Source of the DNA: Thalassomonas actiniarum | Lineage (GTDB): Bacteria; Pseudomonadota; Gammaproteobacteria; Enterobacterales; Alteromonadaceae | NCBI RefSeq assembly: GCF_000948975.2 | Contig: NZ_CP059735.1 | Span: forward strand, 1,240,001-1,304,000 | Length of the DNA: 64,000 bases | Direction of reading: 5' to 3' | Part shown: in pieces, positions 1 to 8,617 of the stretch | Layout: each line of letters begins with the position of its first letter | Position numbering within the stretch: the stretch's first letter is position 1 | Notes under the pieces: model-generated | The model's database searches: none | The model's input: the letters and a program-made list of their open reading frames with translations, nothing else | What the model was told of the DNA's origin: nothing | Program-made: the position numbers and the translations under genes

Positions 1-457
1 ACTCGGCAATTGTCAGTTCACCCCGGGCAATGTCCCGCAGGGAAATATTTTCGTCCAGATCTGTGATCGCCGACAGGTTAATTTTTGCCAGGGTTTGCTT
101 GCGTTTGACTTCCGATTGTAAAAAAGCCAGTTTGGCTTTGGCATTTTCTATGATGGCAAAATCCTGCTGCTGCTGAATGAGCAATTGGCTATCGTCTATC
201 TTGGCTAAAATATCCCCTTTTCGTACCCGAGTGCCGGGCTGGGCCAGAGTCACCAGCCGGCCGGAGACTTCGGCGGCTATTTGTGAATTGTTCGGGCTGA
301 CAACAGTACCGGATACCCAGGAAACCGGGGATAAAGAGGTTATTTTTGCCGGTACGACATTGACGCTGGCGGGAGGAAATCCCTGAGAGGATGCCGCTAA
401 TGGCATAAGCAGCATAGCAGCAAAAGTGAGTGTGTTTACATACGAGGTTTTTCCCAT
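1..457 (-). CDS. RND efflux periplasmic membrane fusion protein, 5' part (cut by window edge)
   Basis: The minus-strand frame from an ATG at 457 stays open for 152 codons and leaves the window, so the C-terminal part is missing. It starts with a signal peptide (about residues 1-25). A biotinyl-lipoyl-like half motif follows, with GRLVTLAQPGTRVRKGD near residues 66-82, and then a helical stretch rich in Gln, Lys and Glu that fits the alpha-hairpin. This order is typical of HlyD/AcrA-type adaptors that link an RND pump to an outer-membrane channel in the periplasm. The pump gene would be expected beyond base 1. Substrate cannot be told. Confidence 0.8.
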   Translation of the reverse strand, partial: MGKTSYVNTLTFAAMLLMPLAASSQGFPPASVNVVPAKITSLSPVSWVSGTVVSPNNSQIAAEVSGRLVTLAQPGTRVRKGDILAKIDDSQLLIQQQQDFAIIENAKAKLAFLQSEVKRKQTLAKINLSAITDLDENISLRDIARGELTIAE

Positions 458-822
458 ATCTGCTTCTGCCAGCCTTATGCCATGGACCCTGAGCGTGATT
501 GCTTTCCCGTAAACTTTTTATGCCAGAACCTTTATTGATAAAATAATTGACGGTAGCTGCTGTCGCAGGCTTGTGAGTTATTGATATTTACAGCCAAGGA
601 AAAGCTCTTGTTGAAGAACTGACAACTGCAAGCTGCTGGTTATATTAAACTTGTTTTTACTTCTTTATCGATTTTATTTTCTCTGCCTTTATCATAATGA
701 GACACATTCGTAAAAACTTCAAATTTAAAGCTTTTTTCTTGATTACTTGTGTTCTCTTGCCTGAAAAATACCGGGTTATCATCTAGGATTACTAGTGACG
801 TAAACTGAACAGGAGATAACAA
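458..822. other. Intergenic region between divergent efflux and bacterioferritin genes
   Basis: About 365 bp between two divergently read genes. It must hold both promoters, but no box is clear enough to call. The only open frame is a 60-codon minus-strand one at 640-822 without recognisable protein character. A good ribosome binding site (AGGAGA) sits just before the bacterioferritin start. Confidence 0.5.
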
Positions 823-1305
823 ATGAAAGGTAATGATAAAGTAATCGCCAGTCTCAACGGTTTATTGCATAACGAACTGGCTGCTATCGATCAGTATTTC
901 ACCCATTCAAGAATGTACGATGATTGGGGCTTAAAAAAGTTGTACCATCAGTTGGATCATGAAATGCAGGAGGAGATCACCCATGCGGATGCCTTAATCA
1001 AACGGATTTTATTTTTAGAAGGTACGCCTAACTTAAAGGATCGCCGGGATTTGCTGATCGGCAATGATGTGCCCAGCATGCTGAAAAATGACTTGGTGCT
1101 GGAAATGGAAGTCGTGGCGGCATTAAAAGCCACTATTGAACTATGCGAGCAGGAAAGTGATTTTCAAAGCCGGGAAATGTTAGAGAAATTGCTCGAGGAT
1201 ACCGAAGAAGATCATGTCTATTGGCTGGAAAAACAGCTGGGATTAATCGATAAAGTCGGATTGCAGAATTACATTCAATCCCAAATGTCAGGCGAAAGTG
1301 AATAA
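823..1305 (+). CDS. bfr: Bacterioferritin, ferroxidase-competent subunit lacking the heme methionine
   Basis: A 160-residue four-helix bacterioferritin. The ferroxidase ligands of the family are all visible: Glu18, Glu51, His54, Glu94, and Glu128/His131, the last two shifted by one because of a single-residue insertion relative to E. coli Bfr. The heme axial ligand Met52 is replaced by Ile52. This subunit should oxidise and store iron in the cytoplasm but cannot supply the usual heme ligand. It lies 9 bp before a second bfr with the opposite set of losses, so a mixed 24-mer is likely. AGGAGATAACAAATG gives a clear start. Confidence 0.93.
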   Translation: MKGNDKVIASLNGLLHNELAAIDQYFTHSRMYDDWGLKKLYHQLDHEMQEEITHADALIKRILFLEGTPNLKDRRDLLIGNDVPSMLKNDLVLEMEVVAALKATIELCEQESDFQSREMLEKLLEDTEEDHVYWLEKQLGLIDKVGLQNYIQSQMSGESE

Positions 1306-1314
1306 GGCGAGATT

Positions 1315-1788
1315 ATGAAAGGTGATAGCAAGGCAATAGCCTTATTGAATAAAGCGTTAGGTATTAAATTGGTGGCGATCAATCAATACTTTCTTCACGC
1401 CCGCATGTATAAAAACTGGGGCATAGATGAATTGAATGAGGCGGATTATGACCAATCTATTTTAAAAATGAAGCATGCCGATAAACTGATCGAGCGAATT
1501 TTATTTTTGGAAGGTTTACCTAATTTACAGGATCTCGGGCGGTTATTTATCGGTGAGAATACTCCGGAAATGTTAAAGTCCAACCTTGAGCTGGAGCATA
1601 ACTGCCGGGAAATTCTTCAGGAGTTGATCCGTGAATGTGAATTGATGAAGGATTATATCAGCCGGGACTTAGGGGAAAACCTGCTTGAAGATGTCGAAGA
1701 GCAAATTGACTGGCTTGAAAGTCAAGAGTACCTGATTGCCCATGCCGGCCTGGAAAATTATATACAGTCAAAAATGGGAGATGATTAA
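1315..1788 (+). CDS. bfr: Bacterioferritin, heme-binding subunit with a destroyed ferroxidase centre
   Basis: A 157-residue bacterioferritin with Met52, the heme axial ligand, retained. Four ferroxidase ligands are substituted: Glu18 is Lys, Glu51 is Lys, Glu127 is Val and His130 is Gln. Only His54 and Glu94 remain. By family knowledge such a subunit cannot form the di-iron site itself but can carry heme at the subunit interface for electron delivery during iron release. It follows the catalytic subunit by 9 bp and is surely co-transcribed. Bacteria with paired Bfr subunits of unequal heme and ferroxidase content are known. Confidence 0.92.
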   Translation: MKGDSKAIALLNKALGIKLVAINQYFLHARMYKNWGIDELNEADYDQSILKMKHADKLIERILFLEGLPNLQDLGRLFIGENTPEMLKSNLELEHNCREILQELIRECELMKDYISRDLGENLLEDVEEQIDWLESQEYLIAHAGLENYIQSKMGDD

Positions 1789-1888
1789 CGGTTCGTTTTA
1801 ATTTTCCCCTAAAAACTGCTGAATAAAAGACACCGGAATTAACGCTGTTGGTTGCCAAGCATAACAACCGGGCATGTGCTTAAGCGTG

Positions 1889-2083
1889 TCAGGCTACGTC
1901 TGCCTGCGCTTCTGCTATTTGCATCAGTTTAGTGTTGAGGATTTTTTTCGTACACTGGCAGCATTTTCCGCACTGCGAACCGACTTTAAGCTCAGCAGTA
2001 AGCTCTTTCATGGTATGTGCACCATCGTCTATGGTATCTGCTATTTTACTGTCGGTTACACCGTGACAAATACATACGTACAT
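1889..2083 (-). CDS. bfd: Bacterioferritin-associated ferredoxin
   Basis: A 64-residue [2Fe-2S] protein starting MYVCICHGV. The four cluster cysteines fit the Bfd pattern: Cys4 and Cys6, then Cys38 and Cys41 in the QCGKCC segment. Bfd passes electrons to the heme of bacterioferritin to reduce and release stored iron. The frame extends upstream to an ATG at 2104, but the shorter start matches the family. It converges on the bfr pair, and a Fur box lies about 50 bp upstream, as expected for a gene induced by iron starvation. The C-terminus after the fold is ordinary. Confidence 0.92.
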   Translation of the reverse strand: MYVCICHGVTDSKIADTIDDGAHTMKELTAELKVGSQCGKCCQCTKKILNTKLMQIAEAQADVA

Positions 2084-2130
2084 AAATTTTCTTTGCCAGT
2101 TCAATTAATCTTGAACACATCATAATCTAA

Positions 2131-2149
2131 GTGAGAATGATTATCAACT
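2131..2149 (-). promoter_or_regulatory. Fur box upstream of bfd
   Basis: On the minus strand 2147-2133 reads TGATAATCATTCTCA, one base off the 7-1-7 Fur core TGATAATCATTATCA. It lies about 50 bp before the bfd start and points to derepression under iron limitation. Confidence 0.75.
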
Positions 2150-2183
2150 TTGTTACCGGATTTAAAACAAAGTTTTTGTTTCT

Positions 2184-3434
2184 TTATTGCTCACGGGTCC
2201 AGCTATCGGGAATGTTTTCTTTGACCAACTGGGTGATGCTGACATTGGTGATATTATGCTCTTTTCCCACTTCTTGTGCGAATTCAGATGGTTGGTGGCT
2301 GCGGGCAATGATCAGTGCCTTGGGATACTTGCCCCTGAGCCATAAGGCGGTACGTAAATTATCTTCTGCCGATCCTGTGCCTAAAATAATGACCGGCTCC
2401 ACTTGGGTTAAATCGACTTGAGTGCTGAGTTTTTGCCAGACTTCCGGATGGGAGATATTACCTTCGAAGACTTCGCGCCGTTCAAAATTAGACAGGTGTA
2501 ACTGTTCATCCACCACCAGCACCCGGCGGTTGGCATCGACATCGATAATGGCCAAAGTATCAATTTCCTGTTTCGCATGTTGCTGTAATTCTTCCAATAC
2601 GGTCTGGCCGAATAAGCCGAACCCGGCAAGCACTACCACATCTTTGGGTTTGGTTTGCTGGAAGTGCTGGATTAATTTGTGTTTGACCAGGCCGGCGGCG
2701 GCAAGCTGATAGGAATTAAAATTAATGCATTGCTGGGCGACATGGGAATTGGCCATGGAACGCATAAAGCGGATGCTGGAGCAGTGAATAACGATCTTTT
2801 GCGCCAGTTTGGGCTCGAGCTTGAGAATTTTATTGGCTGTTTCATAGCTTTGGAAGTTATCTGCTCCCAGCAGCAAGACCCTGGCGGCCTGGTTTAAGCG
2901 CAGGCGTTTGAGAAAAAAGCTGTGGTTGATATCGCCTAAAATCACTTTGGCATTAAATTGCTGGCGCAGCTCATCCCTTCTCAGGGGCTCCATGGCACTG
3001 TCTATGATCAGCACAGGAACTTTGGGGGAGTGCTCGCGCAGGGCTTTAAGGTAACTGATGGTCAGATCATCTGAGCCGATAATCACCAGATGATTTTTAA
3101 TCCGTTTAAGGCGCCATCTGTGGGGGGCCAGGGTTTTGATCAGGGCTTCAATCAAGGTCGAGGCGGTTAAGATAGGTGCACCAAAATAGCCTATCCAGAG
3201 CAGGAAACGGCCGACAACATGGCCACCCTGAGGTAAGCCGACATCCAGTCCCCCCATCACAAAAAAGCCCAGGCTGTAATAGGCTTTGGTCAGTATATCG
3301 GCATCCTCTGCTCCGGGGCGCTCGCTCAGGGAAACCCCGAGATGCAAACCAACTAAAGGGCACAGGAAAAAAAACAGTGCCGCCGGCCAGCGCCAGCCGA
3401 TAATTAACGGGGAAAAACTTGTGAAATGCTGCAA
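2184..3434 (-). CDS. Membrane protein with two TrkA-N/RCK NAD-binding domains (potassium-channel-like)
   Basis: 416 residues. Two hydrophobic segments (about 12-32 and 75-105) are followed by two Rossmann-like RCK-N domains. The first is around 115-230 (VIIGSDDLTISYL, a degenerate glycine motif) and the second around 250-395 (VVLAGFGLFGQTV, a good GxGxxG). The stretch between the membrane segments has FFVMGGLDVG instead of the TVGYGD filter of K+ channels. A classical selectivity filter is therefore absent, and ion specificity is uncertain. The likely role is ligand-gated ion movement or regulation at the inner membrane. It stands alone between bfd and a binding-protein gene. Confidence 0.75.
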   Translation of the reverse strand: MQHFTSFSPLIIGWRWPAALFFFLCPLVGLHLGVSLSERPGAEDADILTKAYYSLGFFVMGGLDVGLPQGGHVVGRFLLWIGYFGAPILTASTLIEALIKTLAPHRWRLKRIKNHLVIIGSDDLTISYLKALREHSPKVPVLIIDSAMEPLRRDELRQQFNAKVILGDINHSFFLKRLRLNQAARVLLLGADNFQSYETANKILKLEPKLAQKIVIHCSSIRFMRSMANSHVAQQCINFNSYQLAAAGLVKHKLIQHFQQTKPKDVVVLAGFGLFGQTVLEELQQHAKQEIDTLAIIDVDANRRVLVVDEQLHLSNFERREVFEGNISHPEVWQKLSTQVDLTQVEPVIILGTGSAEDNLRTALWLRGKYPKALIIARSHQPSEFAQEVGKEHNITNVSITQLVKENIPDSWTREQ

Positions 3435-3523
3435 AAATTCACTCCAGTAATGTTAATAACCACTTGCCGCCACGCTTTTGAAAAGCAGGGAAGCAGCAGA
3501 GGAAAGGCCATTTACCGCTGCTG

Positions 3524-4465
3524 TTACTCCTGCAGCCCGATATCCTTGCTTGATGTCACTTGCTGAACCTGCTTGTTAGTGCCGTATACCTGATTGTAAT
3601 ATCTGGCCATATCCTGCCTGGCGGACTCACTGACCCAGTTGATATGGCTGTTAAAATAATCATCTCCCCGGCTGATTTTTTCAATGATTTTATCTATTTT
3701 ATTTACCAGGGTGAGTCCCTGCGGTGTTTTTGAGCAAAGAATATAACCGAGCACATAGGGCGGGGACTCGGCGATGGCGAAACTGGTGATTAAAGGGTCT
3801 TTGCCGCCATCCGGGCGGTAGCGGTCGAAGATGCTCGGGTATTCAAAAATAAAGTCCACCCGATCGGCAAACAACATATCTATGATACCGCTTGCCATGT
3901 CCTCACCGGTACGGTTCCAAAAGTGTTTTTGCCAGGCAGGAGCCGAGATTAAATTATCCAGTTGACCGGTATAAGATCTGCCGTCGACGATACCGAATTT
4001 GGCCGTTTTGATTTGTGTTAATACCTGCTCCACCGATATCGCCTGGCGCTCATCCCGCAGTGCTTTTATTTTATTGAAGTAAACGGAGTTCTTCTTCAGG
4101 TAAAGGCGCAACCCGGGATAAATGGACTGGGGATATTTGCTGGCATAGCTGAAATTGAGTCTTTGTTCGGAAACGGTTTTATTGCCGGTACAGGCATGGT
4201 CTTTACTTTTAAGCAGGTTAAAAGCGCTGTTGGTATTGGCATAAAGCACCCGGGTTTGGTATTCCCCCAGGCCGTCTAATATCATGGTCATGGTTTCCCC
4301 CATGATATCCATGTTTTGTGCGTGTTTTTCTTTCGGGTTAAAAAAACTGGAATGGGTCAGCCAAAGCAGCTCCTGGGCATTGGTATTAAAGCTGATGCAG
4401 GAAACTAAGGCGAACACCAGAGAGCAGAAGATACCTTTAGGCATCAATGAAGTGAAAAAAGACAT
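3524..4465 (-). CDS. Periplasmic solute-binding-like protein (TIGR02285-type)
   Basis: 313 residues with a signal peptide (about 1-30, ending TNAQ) and the overall layout of family 3 extracellular solute-binding proteins. It resembles the stand-alone TIGR02285 group common in marine gammaproteobacteria, which have no ABC permease next to them. None is present here either. The next gene upstream is a chemoreceptor read in the same direction, so a sensory rather than a transport role is possible. Ligand unknown. Confidence 0.7.
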   Translation of the reverse strand: MSFFTSLMPKGIFCSLVFALVSCISFNTNAQELLWLTHSSFFNPKEKHAQNMDIMGETMTMILDGLGEYQTRVLYANTNSAFNLLKSKDHACTGNKTVSEQRLNFSYASKYPQSIYPGLRLYLKKNSVYFNKIKALRDERQAISVEQVLTQIKTAKFGIVDGRSYTGQLDNLISAPAWQKHFWNRTGEDMASGIIDMLFADRVDFIFEYPSIFDRYRPDGGKDPLITSFAIAESPPYVLGYILCSKTPQGLTLVNKIDKIIEKISRGDDYFNSHINWVSESARQDMARYYNQVYGTNKQVQQVTSSKDIGLQE

Positions 4466-4549
4466 AAAAAATGATTATCCCGGATCGCGGCTTTAATCGA
4501 CCTGGCACCGCCAGGGCACAGCTAAAATACTTATCGACGGATAAGTTTA

Positions 4550-4595
4550 TCATTATCCTGCCCTAACTAAAAAGTCATAAAAAGCAGGATAATGA
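4550..4595. repeat. Perfect 12-bp inverted repeat between the binding-protein gene and aer
   Basis: TCATTATCCTGC at 4550-4561 is repeated inverted at 4584-4595, with a 22-nt loop. It lies just past the end of the chemoreceptor gene and upstream of the binding-protein gene. It may terminate the former, though no T-run follows on the minus strand. The left arm overlaps a second small palindrome (GGATAA...TTATCC, 4539-4558) that looks partly Fur-like. Confidence 0.6.
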
Positions 4596-4621
4596 CATCA
4601 AGGCCGCAACACAGCAAGATG

Positions 4622-6160
4622 TTATTTAAAGGTGGTGCTTAAGGCGTCTATTTCTGCGGCGCTGTGGTGAACGCCTAAGCCATGCTCATTGACTTGTTGT
4701 GCCCTCTGGGTATTCTCGCGTGAGATATCGTCAATGGTATGGATACTTTGGGTGATCTGGGCTGCAACCAGGTTTTGTTGCTCGGTAGCGGTGGCAATTT
4801 GTGCGGTAATATCGCCGACACCGTTCATCATTTCGGTGATATCCGCTATGGTTTGTTTGATTTGGGTGGATTCCTGGCTACATTCCTCGGCATTGTCTTT
4901 GCTGCTCAGCATAGCGACACTCCACTGTTTCAAAGTGCTTTGCAGTTCAACCACAGAATCCTGAATTTGTACCGCGGCATCCTGGGTTCTGCTGGCTAAG
5001 GTTCTGACTTCATCGGCGACCACAGCAAAACCGCGCCCCTGCTCCCCGGCACGGGCAGCTTCTATGGCGGCATTGAGGGCCAGCAGGTTGGTTTGATCGG
5101 CAATGCCCTGGATTTCCGCCATCAAGGTGGAAATTTTATCAGCATCCGTAACTAAGCCATTGGCGCTTACCGAGGCATTGCCCACCTCAGAGCTTAATGT
5201 GGAAATTTTATCCTGACTGGCATTGATCACTCTAATGGCCTGTTGACATTCCTTTTGTACTTCCTGGACCTTGTCATGGGCGTAGACGGTATTTTTACTG
5301 ACGTCCTCGATAGTGGCGCTCATTTCGGTAATGGCGGTGGCCAGCTGCTCTAAATGATTATTCTCATCGAGCAGACCTTCGAGGGATTTCGAAGAGTTTT
5401 GGGTTAATGTGGTTGATAAGTCGAATATTTTCTTTCCTGTGTCATGGCTGCGACCTAAGATAGTCCTGACCTTGGCCTGCATTAATTTCAGGGAGTAGTC
5501 GGCAATACCGCTGACCCCTTTCCCTGAATAGATATAGCGGGACGGGCTGTCAAAAGAGCTTTGTAACTCTTTGATATATTTGGGCAGTCGAAACAGTTCA
5601 TCAAAGTAGATAGCAAACAGGCCGGCGATCAACACCAGTTGTATTAATGCTGTGGCCGGATCTTTCCCGTATAACCAGGTCAGTAAAAAAGTGAACAAAA
5701 ACAGCAAGATTGCCAGGGTCCTTTTTAAAGCAAAATTGGCGCCGAAATCAGAAACCTGTTTTCCCTGATTGATTTGGCTATAAAGTTCTTGCGCCTTGCT
5801 TTTTTGCTCTTGCGTCGGACAACAGCGTACCGACTGATAACCTATGATTTTGTTATTTTCATATAAAGGCGTGACATAGGCATCAACCCAGTAATAGTCG
5901 CCGTTTTTACAACGGTTTTTTACCATGCCGCGCCAGGAATCACCGCGCTTGAGTTTCTGCCATAAATCATAAAACGCGGCCTTGGGCATATCCGGGTGGC
6001 GCACAATATTATGGTCCTGGCCGACTAATTCCTTATAGCTGAATCCGGCTACCCGGCAAAAGCTTTCATTGGCGTAGGTGATTTTTCCTTGTGTATCTGT
6101 GGTTGAAACGAGCTGTTCGGATTCGGGGAAGGTGACTTCACTGTCAACTGAATGATTCAT
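4622..6160 (-). CDS. aer: Aer-type PAS-domain aerotaxis/energy chemoreceptor
   Basis: 512 residues, close to E. coli Aer (506). An N-terminal PAS domain (about 15-115) contains [10 protein letters not shown], which matches the Arg-His-x-Asp region of Aer's FAD pocket. Two hydrophobic stretches follow (about 150-190), then a HAMP-like linker and a methyl-accepting signalling domain. Its conserved hairpin tip ([20 protein letters not shown]) is near residues 350-370. There is no periplasmic ligand domain, so it senses cell redox state and steers flagellar motion. A perfect FNR box 98 bp upstream supports the assignment, since E. coli aer is FNR-controlled. Confidence 0.88.
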   Translation of the reverse strand: MNHSVDSEVTFPESEQLVSTTDTQGKITYANESFCRVAGFSYKELVGQDHNIVRHPDMPKAAFYDLWQKLKRGDSWRGMVKNRCKNGDYYWVDAYVTPLYENNKIIGYQSVRCCPTQEQKSKAQELYSQINQGKQVSDFGANFALKRTLAILLFLFTFLLTWLYGKDPATALIQLVLIAGLFAIYFDELFRLPKYIKELQSSFDSPSRYIYSGKGVSGIADYSLKLMQAKVRTILGRSHDTGKKIFDLSTTLTQNSSKSLEGLLDENNHLEQLATAITEMSATIEDVSKNTVYAHDKVQEVQKECQQAIRVINASQDKISTLSSEVGNASVSANGLVTDADKISTLMAEIQGIADQTNLLALNAAIEAARAGEQGRGFAVVADEVRTLASRTQDAAVQIQDSVVELQSTLKQWSVAMLSSKDNAEECSQESTQIKQTIADITEMMNGVGDITAQIATATEQQNLVAAQITQSIHTIDDISRENTQRAQQVNEHGLGVHHSAAEIDALSTTFK

Positions 6161-6257
6161 AATATGGTAAATAGCAAAGAGCGGAATAATAAAGATAGCG
6201 CATTTTTACTATTTTTGATTTAAATACAAGAAGTTTAAGTTAATTATGCTCTTTTCT

Positions 6258-6271
6258 TGATTTGGATCAAG
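6258..6271. promoter_or_regulatory. FNR/Anr box between aer and gabD
   Basis: TTGATTTGGATCAA is a perfect match to TTGAT-N4-ATCAA. It is 98 bp from the aer start (minus strand) and about 160 bp from the gabD-like start (plus strand). Oxygen-dependent control of aer is the more likely role. Confidence 0.75.
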
Positions 6272-6430
6272 GTTTTTATTTTTGGTTATGGCATAGGGGG
6301 GATTAATAAGTAAATACGGCTTTGTTTTTTTGTTAACTTAATCAAATAAGCGGACTGTCTAATATAATAATCCTTTTTATATATTTCTCTGTATGATAAG
6401 TGATTATTTTTAAATGAATGTGGTGAGTGG

Positions 6431-7891
6431 ATGATGGAGCTGTTAAAGGATATTGGCTTATTTAAGCGGGCTTCTTTTATTAATGGCGCCTGGTTAAGCG
6501 CAGCAGCGGTTTTTCCTGTGACGAATCCGGCAACCGGCAGGCAGATCGCCGAGGTGGCGGATGCCGGGATTGCTGAAGCAAAGCAGGCGATACAGGCGGC
6601 AAAAAGCGCCTTTAGTACCTGGTCGTCGTTAACGGCGAATGAAAGAGGCTGTCTTTTACGCCGCTGGTTTGATTTGATTATCCTGCATCAGGACGATTTG
6701 GCGCGCATCCTGACCCTGGAGCAGGGAAAGCCCCTGGTTGAGGCAAAAGGAGAGATAAGTTACGGCGCCTCTTTTATTGACTGGTTTGCCGAGGAAGGCA
6801 AACGGGCTTACGGCGATGTGATCCCTATGCCGTCTGCAGATAAGCGTCTGGTGACTATTAAACAGGCGGTTGGCGTGGTGGCTGCGATCACGCCGTGGAA
6901 TTTTCCCCATGCCATGATTGCCCGCAAGGCGGCTGCTGCGCTGGCAGCAGGTTGTACCTTTGTGGTCAGGCCTGCAAGCCAAACCCCTTTATCGGCACTG
7001 GCTATGGCTGAACTGGCCCAAAGAGCCGGGTTGCCTGACGGTGTTTTTAATGTCGTGGTCGGAACCGATGCCCGGGCAATCGGCGAGGTGCTGACCGGAC
7101 ACCCGGATGTCGCCAAATTTACCTTTACCGGTTCGACCGCGGTGGGGAAAGCGCTTATCAGCCAATGTGCGGGCACGGTAAAAAAAGTTTCGATGGAATT
7201 AGGCGGTAATGCGCCTTTTATCGTTTTTGATGATGCCGATCTTGATGCTGCTGTGCAGGGGGCTATCGCCTCTAAATATCGTAATGCCGGGCAAACCTGT
7301 GTTTGTAGCAACCGTATCTTCGTCCAGGAAAAGATTGCCGAGGCCTTTACGAACAAGTTTGTTAACGCCGTGGCTGCGCTCAAAGTCGGAGATGGCCTGG
7401 CACCAGAGACTACAATAGGTCCTTTGATTTCACCTGAAGCGGTAACAGATGTCGATCGCCTGGTAAGCAGCAGTCTGCAAGGCGGTGCTGAACTGTTACT
7501 TGGCGGAGCTCGTCACCCGATAGGTGCTAATTTTTATCAGCCAACGGTGGTGGCCAAAGTGAGCCAGGATATGCCATTAGCGCAACAGGAAATCTTCGGT
7601 CCGGTTTCTCCTATTATCACTTTTAAAGAGGAAGCTGAGGTATTGGTCATGGCCAATGATACCGACTACGGGCTGGCGGCTTATTTTTATGCCCGGGATA
7701 TCGGGCGCATCTGGCGCATAGCGGAAGGACTGGAGTTTGGCATGGTGGGGATCAATGAAGGCATTATCTCTAATGCCGCAGCACCTTTTGGCGGCATCAA
7801 GCAATCGGGCAACGGCCGGGAAGGTTCGCGTTATGGTCTGGATGACTATATGGAGATCAAGTATTTATGTTTTGGTGGGCTAGATAAGTAG
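6431..7891 (+). CDS. gabD: NAD(P)-dependent succinate-semialdehyde dehydrogenase
   Basis: 486 residues, the usual length for GabD. Aldehyde dehydrogenase signatures are present: TPWNFPHAM, the catalytic Glu in MELGGNAP, the catalytic Cys in NAGQTCVC, and the C-terminal PFGGIKQSGNGREGSRYG. It would oxidise succinate semialdehyde to succinate in GABA or related amine catabolism. No gabT aminotransferase is adjacent, so the physiological substrate is an inference from family. Two ATGs are adjacent (6431 and 6434), and the AGTGGATG stretch before them is a weak ribosome site. Confidence 0.85.
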   Translation: MMELLKDIGLFKRASFINGAWLSAAAVFPVTNPATGRQIAEVADAGIAEAKQAIQAAKSAFSTWSSLTANERGCLLRRWFDLIILHQDDLARILTLEQGKPLVEAKGEISYGASFIDWFAEEGKRAYGDVIPMPSADKRLVTIKQAVGVVAAITPWNFPHAMIARKAAAALAAGCTFVVRPASQTPLSALAMAELAQRAGLPDGVFNVVVGTDARAIGEVLTGHPDVAKFTFTGSTAVGKALISQCAGTVKKVSMELGGNAPFIVFDDADLDAAVQGAIASKYRNAGQTCVCSNRIFVQEKIAEAFTNKFVNAVAALKVGDGLAPETTIGPLISPEAVTDVDRLVSSSLQGGAELLLGGARHPIGANFYQPTVVAKVSQDMPLAQQEIFGPVSPIITFKEEAEVLVMANDTDYGLAAYFYARDIGRIWRIAEGLEFGMVGINEGIISNAAAPFGGIKQSGNGREGSRYGLDDYMEIKYLCFGGLDK

Positions 7892-7950
7892 CTGTTTTCA
7901 GCTGCGGATAGGCCTGGGTTGGCAAACAAAATAAGGTTGTCGGAGTCAAG

Positions 7951-8499
7951 ATGGGAAAATTCGGGATTGTTGGTATCCTGGTATGTTTAAGTGTTCTGGT
8001 TGGCGGATGCAGCAGTATCCCTTTGAGTACTATGGTGCAGTTCAGTACTTTTGATGAAAGTGACTTTCTTGAAATTGATCCAAACCATATCAGGGCCAAG
8101 GTACAACTTGAGCAGGGGTTTGCCTTATCAACAGATAAGTCCAAACTGGAAATTGGCATTGAAACTCTAAACGGGTACAGCAATTATTTGTTTCCGCTGC
8201 AAGAGCTGGCTGTAAAAATGATAGAGCCAAAAAACACATTCTTTTTTACACCCGAGCCGGTTATTGAATATCAGTTAACGTTAACACCGCAGGCCGTTGC
8301 TGCTTTCTTAGCCTTGCAGCAGGAAATTAAAGCCAAGAAACCAGAGAGTTATTCTCTTTCGGTGGGGACTCATCTGGGGGAGCGGCCGGAGAATGCTGAA
8401 AGCGTTACTATGTCGGTTTTATTAAAGCTTGGTGAAAACAACGATTATTTTACCCTGGTGGATAACGCGGCATTGGCACTGGATAATACAGGTGAATAA
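7951..8499 (+). CDS. Predicted lipoprotein of unknown function
   Basis: 182 residues beginning with a lipoprotein signal: a hydrophobic stretch followed by the lipobox LVGGC, with Cys at residue 20. The mature part has no motif I recognise. It alternates hydrophobic and charged residues as a beta-rich domain would. It follows gabD by about 60 bp on the same strand but has no evident functional tie to it. Confidence 0.7.
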   Translation: MGKFGIVGILVCLSVLVGGCSSIPLSTMVQFSTFDESDFLEIDPNHIRAKVQLEQGFALSTDKSKLEIGIETLNGYSNYLFPLQELAVKMIEPKNTFFFTPEPVIEYQLTLTPQAVAAFLALQQEIKAKKPESYSLSVGTHLGERPENAESVTMSVLLKLGENNDYFTLVDNAALALDNTGE

Positions 8500-8617
8500 A
8501 CCCGGACAGTACTTCTTTCTGGCTTTAATGGCCAGGCGCCCGTTTGGTAGCAGGGGAAAGCAGCTCAGGGAAAACGGCCGAGCTGACCGGGTAATCCCCT
8601 GCGTGTTTTAAAAATAT

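Noticed and set aside
689-706. Fur-like TTATCATAATGAGAC upstream of bfr
   Set aside because: Only one half resembles a Fur site; too weak compared with the bfd box.
640-822. 60-codon minus-strand frame before bfr
   Set aside because: No ribosome site and no protein-like features; it covers the bfr promoter region.
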